Shown: positions 1 to 8,300 of the stretch, in pieces | How the letters are laid out: every line of letters begins with the position of its first letter | Position numbering within the stretch: the stretch's first letter is position 1 | NCBI GenBank assembly: GCA_900754715.1 | Contig: CAAEDX010000166.1 | Span: forward strand, 1 to 12,538 | Direction: 5' to 3' | Source: Erysipelotrichaceae bacterium | GTDB lineage: Bacteria; Bacillota_I; Bacilli_A; Erysipelotrichales; Erysipelotrichaceae | DNA: 12,538 nucleotides | Program-made: the position numbers and the translations under genes | Notes under the pieces: model-generated | What the model saw: only the letters and a program-made list of their open reading frames with translations | Database searches by the model: none | What the model was told of the DNA's origin: nothing

Positions 1-587
1 CCCGCCACACCAAGGCGGAACACGATGACAAAGACAAGATTGAAGATCACGTTGATGATGCCGGCCGCAAGCAGAAAATAGAGCGGACGGCGTGTATCAC
101 CGACGGCCCTCAGCAGCGCCGCGCCGAAGTCATATGTGATAAAAGCCGGCATGCCGAGAAAATAGATGCGCATATAGATGACCGACAGATCGATCACATC
201 AGCCGGCGTTCCCATCCATTCCAGCAGCGGACGTGCCAGCAGATTTCCGATGAAGATCATGAAGACCCCGCCGATGATCGAGATGCAGATGGCGGTGTGG
301 ACCGTCTCCCGCGCGTTCTTTTCATCCCTTGCCCCGCAATAGCGCGCCATCAACACATTGCCGCCGACCGAGATGCCCAAAAACAGATTGACGAGCAGAT
401 TGATCAGCGAACTGGTGGAACCAACGGCCGCCAGTGCCTCACTGCCGGTAAACCGGCCGACCACGATGATGTCCGCCGCATTGAAGAGCAGCTGCAGGAT
501 ACCTGAAAGCATCAGCGGCAGTGCAAAGATGATGATGTGACTTAACAGCGGGCCATTGCACATGTCTAGTTCATAATTTCTTTTCAT
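1..587 (-). CDS. MATE family efflux transporter, N-terminal part (cut by window edge)
   Basis: The first 195 codons of a multidrug and toxin extrusion (MATE) family transporter run off the left edge without a stop. MATE pumps export drugs or metabolites across the cytoplasmic membrane in exchange for Na+ or H+; the substrate here is unknown. The protein begins MKRNYELDMCNGPLLSHII, followed by hydrophobic segments at about residues 18-40, 55-80, 98-120, 140-160 and 170-195. Family-typical stretches are visible: FALPLMLSGILQLLFNAADI near the N-terminus, VGRFTGSEALAAVG, and the GISVGG turn. Start: ATG at 587-585, preceded by AAGGGG about seven bases upstream. It has its own promoter (613-640) just downstream of the terminator of the CNNM gene, so it is probably transcribed independently. 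Full MATE proteins are about 440-460 residues, so more than half is missing. The family is secure; subfamily (NorM- or DinF-like) is not resolvable. Confidence 0.9.
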   Translation of the reverse strand, partial: MKRNYELDMCNGPLLSHIIIFALPLMLSGILQLLFNAADIIVVGRFTGSEALAAVGSTSSLINLLVNLFLGISVGGNVLMARYCGARDEKNARETVHTAICISIIGGVFMIFIGNLLARPLLEWMGTPADVIDLSVIYMRIYFLGMPAFITYDFGAALLRAVGDTRRPLYFLLAAGIINVIFNLVFVIVFRLGVA

Positions 588-612
588 TTCATATCCCCTT
601 TTTCCGCCGTCT

Positions 613-640
613 ATTATACGCTTTCCTGCCGCGCAATCAA
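613..640 (-). promoter_or_regulatory. Sigma-A type promoter of the MATE gene
   Basis: On the minus strand, TTGATT (640-635) and a perfect TATAAT (618-613) are separated by 16 bases. The start codon lies about 25 bases downstream of the -10, giving a short leader with the ribosome binding site. It lies immediately after the terminator of the upstream CNNM gene, which supports separate transcription. Confidence 0.75.
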
Positions 641-646
641 TGCCCT

Positions 647-679
647 AAAAAGAAAAGCCGCAGATCATTGCTCTGCAGC
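647..679 (-). terminator. Intrinsic terminator overlapping the end of the CNNM gene
   Basis: On the minus strand an 8-bp stem, GCTGCAGA (679-672) with TCTGCGGC (664-657), encloses a 7-base loop and is followed by TTTTCTTTTT (656-647). The stop codon of the CNNM gene (TGA, 667-665) sits in the loop, so the 5' arm encodes its last residues. This should end CNNM transcription before the MATE promoter. Confidence 0.85.
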
Positions 680-2011
680 TTCATCTTGCTCTTTATGTCC
701 TTCATTTTTTTCAATGATGACTTCCTGGATGCGATGATGATCGACATTGATCACCAGCAGTGAATACCCCTCCAGTTCCAGACGGAAGCGGGTGCCATCT
801 TTTGGGACACTGCCCAACATATACAGCACAAGACCGCCCAGCGTATCGTATGCGTCATTAGGCTCCACCGGAAGCGGGATCTCCTCCAGCAGATCCTCGA
901 TATCGATATTGCCGCTGACTTTCCATTTGTTCTCTGACAGCTTGCGGATCTCCGGCTGTTCCTGATCGTCATATTCATCATAGATGTTGCCTACGATCTC
1001 TTCCAGCAGATCTTCCATGGTCACGATACCGCTCACTTCGCCGAACTCATTGATCACGACCGCAAAGTGCAGGCGGCGTGTCTGCATATCTTTGAACAGC
1101 ACATCTGCCGTCACTTGTTCCGGCACGAAATAAGCGCTGTGCAGCATTTCCTTCAGATTGAACGGCTGCTTTTTCTGCAGTTCGATCAGAAAGTCCTTTG
1201 CGTGCAGGATTCCGATGATATCATTGAGGTTCTCTCCATAGACCGGAAGGCGGGAAATGCCCTCCTCGCTGATCAGCTTGAGGATCTCTTCTTTGGTCGC
1301 ATCGATGCTCACCGCAATCACTTCACCGGCACGGACCATGATGTCCCTGACCGGCGTATCATCAAATTCGAAGACATTGGTGATCCATTCTTTTTCATCT
1401 TCATCCAACACCCCGGTCTCTTCGCCGAGATCGACCATCATCCGGATCTCCTCTTCACTGACTTGTTCTTCTTCCGCTTCGGTCTTCAGATGCAGCAAAC
1501 GCAGGATCGCGTTGGTAGAGAACGAAAGAAACGCGACGACCGGCCGCATGACAAAAGCGACAGCGCGCACGATGCCGCAGGAGAGCTTTGCTACTTCATA
1601 CGATTTCTGCATCGCGATCCGCTTAGGCACAAGCTCACCGAAGATCAATGTAAAATATGACAATATGATCGTAATGACAATGACCGCAAGCGTGTTCAGC
1701 GTGCCCAGTGAGAATGTCGTAAATCCCAGATCGTCATAAAGCCAATGCACCAGCGGATCAGAGAATCCCTCTGCCGCGAAGGCACTGCCCAGGAAACCAG
1801 CAAGCGTGATGCCGATCTGAATCGTGGACAGAAAGCCGGATGGCTCTTCTACAAGCTTTAACAGCTTGTCTGCCGTCTTGTCACCTTTTTCCTTCAGTTT
1901 TTTCAGTTTTGTCCCATTCAGGGAAAGCACCGCAATTTCTGTTGCCGCAAACAATGCGTTCAACAAGATCAATATGACCTGTACCAGAAGTTGCTGGGGT
2001 ATCGAGTCCAC
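665..2011 (-). CDS. CNNM / HlyC-CorC family metal transporter (DUF21 - CBS pair - CorC_HlyC)
   Basis: A 448-residue integral membrane protein of the CNNM/CorC family, whose characterised members move divalent metals (Mg2+ or Co2+ efflux). The transmembrane DUF21 domain covers about residues 5-200, with the family stretch LLNALFAATEIAVLSL in the first helix and GELVPKRIA at 125-133. A CBS-domain pair follows at about 215-340 (SRLPVYGENLNDIIGILHAKD in the first, FGEVSGIVTMEDLLEEIVG in the second), then a CorC_HlyC domain at about 355-433. The start is GTG at 2011: an in-frame TGA lies three codons upstream, and AGGGAG sits nine bases before it. The length is normal for the family. An upstream yybP-ykoY riboswitch (2084-2182) that can control a terminator implies Mn2+-dependent expression, so Mn2+ is the likely substrate. 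That is inferred from regulation, not from the protein. The gene appears monocistronic. Confidence 0.93.
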   Translation of the reverse strand: MDSIPQQLLVQVILILLNALFAATEIAVLSLNGTKLKKLKEKGDKTADKLLKLVEEPSGFLSTIQIGITLAGFLGSAFAAEGFSDPLVHWLYDDLGFTTFSLGTLNTLAVIVITIILSYFTLIFGELVPKRIAMQKSYEVAKLSCGIVRAVAFVMRPVVAFLSFSTNAILRLLHLKTEAEEEQVSEEEIRMMVDLGEETGVLDEDEKEWITNVFEFDDTPVRDIMVRAGEVIAVSIDATKEEILKLISEEGISRLPVYGENLNDIIGILHAKDFLIELQKKQPFNLKEMLHSAYFVPEQVTADVLFKDMQTRRLHFAVVINEFGEVSGIVTMEDLLEEIVGNIYDEYDDQEQPEIRKLSENKWKVSGNIDIEDLLEEIPLPVEPNDAYDTLGGLVLYMLGSVPKDGTRFRLELEGYSLLVINVDHHRIQEVIIEKNEGHKEQDEAAEQ

Positions 2012-2055
2012 AAACCATCACTCCCTTTTTTTCTGAACTCTTCTAAAGGGAATAT

Positions 2056-2097
2056 GAGCAAAAGAGACTTTCATCCCGCATGCGGAATAAAAGTCTC
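2056..2097 (-). terminator. Riboswitch-controlled intrinsic terminator upstream of the CNNM gene
   Basis: On the minus strand, bases 2097-2064 form an almost perfect self-complementary hairpin. The outer arm is GAGACTTT with AAAGTCTC, continuing inward through G-U and C-G pairs to a four-base apex. TTTTGCTC (2063-2056) follows. The 5' arm contains the 3' strand of the riboswitch P1 helix (2093-2087), so the two structures exclude each other. The U-run is only four bases, so termination may be incomplete. Confidence 0.8.
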
Positions 2098-2182
2098 GTT
2101 ACTTCCTATATAAACCGGCTGCGTTTCACAGCGTGCTGTCGATCTATATAACATCGTAGATGCCAACTACTCCCTTTTACAA
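2084..2182 (-). ncRNA. yybP-ykoY (Mn2+-sensing) riboswitch
   Basis: The transcribed strand opens with GTAAAAGGGAGTAG, matching the conserved 5' element of yybP-ykoY (AAAGGGGAGTAG). It carries the paired internal-loop motif ATCGACAGCA...GCAGCCGG seen in Bacillus ykoY, and closes with AGACTTTTATTCC, the counterpart of AGACCTTTGCC. P1 forms from GUAAAAG (2180-2174) and CUUUUAU (2093-2087). The long arm has a U/A-rich lower stem (TATATAG with TTTATATA) and a GC-rich tip (GCTGTG with CGCAGC, AAA loop). The family binds Mn2+ and often turns genes on. Here ligand-stabilised P1 would sequester the 5' arm of the terminator at 2064-2097 and let transcription into the CNNM gene. I identified it by motif and folding by eye; a covariance-model search was not possible. 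Confidence 0.87.
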
Positions 2183-2187
2183 GTAAT

Positions 2188-2216
2188 AATCTATCATGAA
2201 ACGGCTGTTACGTCAA
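2188..2216 (-). promoter_or_regulatory. Promoter of the riboswitch-CNNM transcript
   Basis: On the minus strand TTGACG (2216-2211) and TAGATT (2193-2188) are separated by exactly 17 bases. The predicted transcription start is around 2181, at the first base or so of the yybP-ykoY aptamer. The transcript would therefore begin with the riboswitch. Confidence 0.8.
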
Positions 2217-2251
2217 ATAAAACCATACTATGCCAAACATGAGCAGATCGC

Positions 2252-2294
2252 AAAAAAGGCCCTGCGCAATGGCACGACCATCTCGCAGGACCCT
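2252..2294 (-). terminator. Intrinsic terminator of the GH31 gene
   Basis: About 50 bases downstream of the GH31 stop codon, the minus strand shows a 10-bp stem, GGGTCCTGCG (2293-2284) with CGCAGGGCC (2266-2258). An inner ATGG/CCAT extension follows, then a run of six T (2257-2252). It separates the glycosidase transcript from the riboswitch promoter at 2188-2216. Confidence 0.9.
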
Positions 2295-2347
2295 TTCTGC
2301 TATCTCTTCAACACTGGGATATGATCATCCCTGTCGTGTCTCAGCGA

Positions 2348-5300
2348 TCAGCTTCTTTTCTTACGCAGTGCAAGCAATGCTGCGCCCGCACCTGCTGCCA
2401 GCATGACAGCGAACATTGCGCTCATGCCGCTCTGTGCAGCGGTATTCGTCTTATCCGGCACCGCGTTGACAGACTGGTCTGCGCCCTGAGCAGGATCCTT
2501 GATCGACGGATCCTGGACATCCGGAGCGTTGACCTCTTCCTTGACCAGTTTGTTCACTGCCGCATTCAGTGCCGCCACAGTTGCATTTACTTCTTCCTGT
2601 GTAGCATCCTCTTTGCTCATCATTGCTTCTGCTTTTTTCAGCGCAGTTTTTATATCCTTTGCGCTGTCCGCGGTGTACAAACTCAGATCAAAGCTGTTTG
2701 CAGCATCGATCGCAGCTTCAAGCGCAGATTTATCCGCTTTCGTTCTTGCGCTCAGACGAGCCTCACGCAGGATCCGCGTAGCTTCATCGATCTGTGCCTG
2801 ATCTGTTGCTGTCTTCAGTGCATTTTTCGCATCGTCCAGCTTTTCCTTCAAGCCTTCTACTGTAGACGGAATGTAAGAGTCGATATCCGCAAGCATTTCT
2901 TCCGCCAGATCGATCTCGTATTCGAGCGCGCTCGTATCCAGCGTGACCTTTTCAAGTCCAGCAATTGCCGTGGCAAGACCAGTGATGGCCTGTGTCACTT
3001 CATCAACGCTTGCATCTTCATCGATCGCAGTAGCCTTTGCGACTTCAAGCGCTTTGCTCAGCGCCGCGAAGCTTTCCTCGGTATACTCTTCTTCAGCATA
3101 TCCCTTAGCTGCTTCGATCAACGCATTAAGCTCAGCTTTGGATACGATCTCCCAAAGCTCATGCGCTGCCTTAGTGATCGCTTTGCTTGCCGCGATGAGC
3201 TCTTCTCTTGACGCGTCCGCATCTTTGAGCACATCCTCTGCCGCTTTCACAGCATCCTTCAGTGCCTGTACCTTTCCAGGACGCAGACCTTCAGTATCAT
3301 TCAGGATATTTTCCTTGACAAAGTCGATAGAATCCTGCAGATCCTTACGCAGCGCGTCAATGCTCGGCAATGCGCTGAGATCACTGATGGCTTCACTCAG
3401 CTGCAGCGTTACTGCAACGACTGCCGCAGAGGACGCATCATCAGGATCCTCGATCAGTGCCTTGGCAGCCGCAACGGCCGCATTCACATCTTTCAGTTCT
3501 TCTTCAGTATAACCTTCAAGCGCTTCTGCTTTTTCTACCATGTTCTGCAGCGCATCGAGAGATGGCTGGCTCGCCTTGACCTGCAGAGCTTCTACCGCGC
3601 TATTCAGCGCCGCGGCAGCCGCATCGATCGTCTCCTGATCAGCGGAATCATCGGCAGCGACATCCTTTGCAGCAGTCAGCGCCTGCTGCAGGGTATTCCA
3701 GCTTGATGTCGTATACTCATCAGCGCTGATCTTTTCTGCTGCAGCAATGGCTTCATTCAGCGCATCCTTAGTGATCTCGCTTGCTCCAACCTTGCCATAC
3801 AGATCGATTTCCGCAACAGCAGCGACATTGTTGGCATCAGAAGAATGTCTGGATCCCAAAGCCACGAGCTTGACCGCTGTGATATTCTTGAACGGCTCAT
3901 CAAACTTGACCGTTTCCAGGTCAGTTCCGCCATCCCATGTGCCCTTAGCAGCCAGGACAAAGGAATCATCTTCTCCTGTTTCGCTTACATAGATCTCATA
4001 ATCAGTGATGCTGCCATTACCGCTGTCTCTCGGGAGAACATCCATCTGTGAGATCGTAGACGGCTGATCAAGTGTGATCATTACCCACTGCGGAAGTGTA
4101 TGGCCATCTACGGTCCAGTCAGAATGCCAATATGTGGAAGCATCATTATCCAATACGTCATATGCCTTGCCATGATTCTCATAACCATCCGGGCATTCAC
4201 TGGACGCTGACGCGCTCATCATGCTTTCCGGAAGCTTTCCATATTCCGGCTGTGTGCTTCCGCCGCCCAGCGTGATCTCTTTGCTTACAGAGAAATCTCC
4301 GGCCACTGCCTTAGCGGTGATCGTCACCTTAGCGCCTTCTTCTCCGCTTTCAGCTGCTGTGAGCAGATAAGAGATATTGCCGCTTTCATCCTGAATTCGG
4401 CTGACACGGATCAGATCCGGATCAGAAGAAGTCACCGTATACTGACGATTCAGTGCCGTTGCAGGCAAGACATTCGCGCGATAGATCATGCTCGTATCAT
4501 AATCCATCGTATAAACGTTAGAGTCGTCTGCTTCGATTCCGGTCACGACAGAGTTATTCCGTCCATACAGTTCGATCTCTCTCAACGTCATATACTTCGT
4601 GCTGTCAGATGCCTGATGAGAATCCAAGGCATTGAATTCGACCTTATCTACCATCGTATTTTCCGGCAGGGTGAATTCAACCGATTCAGCGCCGTTTTCG
4701 ATATTGTCCTTCAGTTCACGAGCTACTTCCTCACCATTATGGTAAGCGATCATCTCGATCTTCTTCAGTGAACCATTTCCATTCGGACGCTTATAAACGA
4801 TCATGGAAGAAATCTCTTTCTCTCCAGACAGATTGAATGTCCAGTTCAGCGGGCATTCCGCTCCAGCATTCCACTTCAGCTCAGAAACAGTAGCCAGGCT
4901 GCCATCTGCGATGTTCTCCAGTCCATAACCGCTCTGGAACTTGTCTGGCGTGCTGGAACTCAGCGTGAAGTCTTTGCGATTGACGAGCAGACGTGTCTGA
5001 TCATCTACTGCCGGCATTTCTGTATCCGGGTCGACTACAGCGGCGATCGCGGAAGCTTCAGAGAGCCCAGGGCCGACAATGATCGCATTGGTCAGTTCCA
5101 TGTCAAAGACAGTATCCACTTTTGCGGCTGCCTTTATCGTAGCGATCTTCATATTGCCATTCAGTTTCGCTCCGCTGCCGCCGCGATTTGTCGCTGCCAG
5201 CGTGACACGTGAACCATAGTTCATCGGATAGACGATCATGCCATCCAATGCGTCTGCACTTTCTGCGCGGTTATTGATCGTGAAATGATTGTTTACATCT

Positions 5301-8300
5301 TCAAGCTGGAAGCTCAAGGAATTGACATCGTTAAAGCCATTTCCATAAATGTCGATGGTGAATTCCTCTCCGGCCTTAAGATGGTTCTTAGACGGGATCG
5401 CAACGATGCTTCCTGCCACATCCTGGCTGGAAGATCCCTGACCATAGACATTGGCTGCAACAAACGCAAGGTCAAATCCATCGATCAATCCATTACCATT
5501 GAAATCAGCCTGAGATACCTGTACCCAGGTCGTAGACGCGCTGTTGACACCGACATAATTGGACATGAAGGTCATATCACCCTCATCGATCTGACGATCA
5601 CCATTGACATCGCCCATCGGCGCTGGCTTAGAGCCATCTACCTTATACGGCATGACTTCAGACAATGCCAGCCAGCTGTCGTATGGCTGATGCACGGTCA
5701 TGCGCATATAACGCATCGATGCGCCCTTCAGGTCGATCTCAGCTCTCAGGTTCTTATCTGTCCAAGTGACATTGGCATGATCCAGAAGCGTGGTGTAATG
5801 AATGCCATCGATGCTTGTTTCGATCGTGGCATTCGTGATATTGCCAGAGGTGTAGCCTGTTACGCCATACAGCTCAAGCTTATCCATCTGATAAACTTCT
5901 TTCAGGTCAAAATAGAAATACTTTTCGCCCTTTGCCACTTCCGCATTGTTGTTGTCAAATTTAGAGAACCACATATCGTTCATATCTCTGTTTGTCAGAT
6001 TGGTCGTGGTTCCATCATTAGCGCTCGGTGACGTCAATGAGAAATCCGGAACGACATTGCGATAACGGTCAAGCTGCGTCGATACGCTGATCGGTTCAGA
6101 CCAAGCAGACTTGCCAGCTGTATTTACAGCACGTACCTCATAAGTATATTCCGTGGCCTGCGTCAGATTTCCGTGAACAAATGTAGTATCTTCCAGATTG
6201 CTCAGTACATATCCATTTTCACCATTGACGCGTAGCTCATAGTAAGACGCTCCATTTTCACCTTCGACCGGATCCCACTGCAGCTGCAGGGAAGTATCCT
6301 GGATGCCTTCTTCTACCGCGTGCAGTCCTTCCGGAACAGCCGGTGCTGCAGTAGATCCATCATCCTTCGGTGCCATCGTATTGTTAAAGCCTTCGATGGT
6401 CAGGTCGATCGCGTTGGCAGAAACATCATTCGCGGCGATCTTCACATACAATTTCGGCGTCGTGATGATCTTCGTATCCGCAAACGCTTCACCTTCCAGG
6501 TTATACTTATTCAGGTTCGGTGCTTCATTGTAGAAATATACATTGCCTTCAGCTTCGTTGAATTCTGCCTCAGAACCAACTTCCTTGAATTCTACTGCTT
6601 TGCCGCCTACTTCAGCGCTGATGCTTTCAGGTCTTTCCTGAACGTTGACCACGAACTGTGTCTCACGTTCCTTGTCAAACTTAGTTACTTCAGCATAATC
6701 CTGTCCATTGGTATCGGCCGCATCGACATGGATCGTTGCCGTTCCGCTGCCGCTCTTCGGCGCGTTTGACGTGATATTCGTCAGCGCATATGCGCCGTTA
6801 TAATAATCGGTAGAATATCCATCATCTTCAAACAGCGTGAAGTCCGTTTCACCAGAAGGCCATACCTCAAAGATACGCGGAGAAGCGCCCTTGACTCCTG
6901 CAGGAGAATTGTTTTCTTCTGCCATCGGAATGATCGCGCCATTCTTGACGAATACCGGGGTCTTCCATACTGGCGCATCAAAGCCGTTGATCACTCTTCC
7001 GCCCTGATACTGCTCACCAGTGAAATAATCGATCCATACCTGATCTTCATCCGGTAGATAGATATCGTTACGGATATCATTTCCCTGATCATCAGATGCC
7101 GTATCCTGGTAGATCGGCGCGATGAGCAGATTCTCGCCCCACATATACTGATACTGCGTCATGGTCGTGTATGCATTCGGATCTTCTGGATACTCCAGCA
7201 ACATGGCACGGATCAGCGGCATGCCGGTCTGATTTGCCTCATACGTATTAGAATAATTATAAGGAAGCATCTGTGCCTTCAGCTTCAGATACATGCGGTT
7301 GATCGACGCATAGATACCGCCGTTAGCTGCCGGGTTCTTTACCGTGCTGCCCCAGCCGTCCATATCGATCATGACCGGAGTAAATGCTTTCCACTGATAA
7401 TCACGAGTCTGGATGATCGGTGCGCCACCGCCATAGATACCATCCATATCGCTACCGACATACGGGATACCGCTCAGGCCGGCGCCGATATAAGAAGGAA
7501 TATGGAAACGGATGTACTCCCACAGGCCGCCCTTCTGATCACCAGACCAGATCGTGGCATAGCGCTGCGTACCATTCCAGCCAAACAAAGAAACGACAAA
7601 CGGGCGATACTGTGCTTCTTCGATCGTATCTGCCGCGGTCTTTACTGAGTTCAGCGCCATGGAGAAACCACTGCCTACCCATGCAACGTCCGTCTTGATG
7701 GCACGGACACCGCCGATATTGACTTCTTTTTCTACATCACGGCGCAAATGAGGCGCGATGACTTTTCCTTCATTGTCGTACAGCGTTGGCTTCAGATCTG
7801 ACTGGGTCCACAATCCGACTTCAACGCCCTTGGAATTCGCATAGTCCGTAAACCGCTTCAGGTTGTTCACATTGATGTCGATAGCTTCCGCATCTGCGGT
7901 ATCTGGTGTGGAGTCTGTGTCATCCTGGCCATATCCGCAGCCATAGCCATCATTAGGCAGGAACCAGCCCAGCGGCATATCCTCCTGCTGATACCAATCC
8001 AATACCGTTCTTGCGCTGACCGGTGTATCATTCAGCGTTTCCAGGAACGCGTTTCCGCCTGGATTAGAGGAACCCTTCTCTGTATAACGGACACCGTTGA
8101 TCTCATACTTTCCATTAGGATCTTCTACCCAATAGTCACGATTATAGCAGTTTGCGTGACCAAGATAATAAGAATATTCCGGAAGCATGACTGGCTTGCC
8201 CGTCAGATCCGTGTACTGATCGAGCACAGAAGGAATATCTCCGAGGAAATAGATGCCATCGAAGCGCTCTTCGTTATGCATCGTGGTCGTCGTGGTCGGA

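Noticed and set aside
1067..1739. Plus-strand open frames opposite the CNNM gene
   Set aside because: The minus-strand frame carries clear DUF21, CBS and CorC_HlyC motifs. The plus-strand translations show no recognisable domain.
2321..3512. Long open frames on the plus strand opposite the FIVAR region (for example 2321-3211 and 2943-3512)
   Set aside because: They are antisense shadows of the alanine-rich helical repeats of the GH31 gene, with low-complexity translations, no family motifs and no convincing ribosome binding sites.
2499..3785. A DNA-level tandem repeat or recent duplication in the FIVAR array
   Set aside because: The units are similar only at the protein-pattern level. I see no long near-identical nucleotide repeats.
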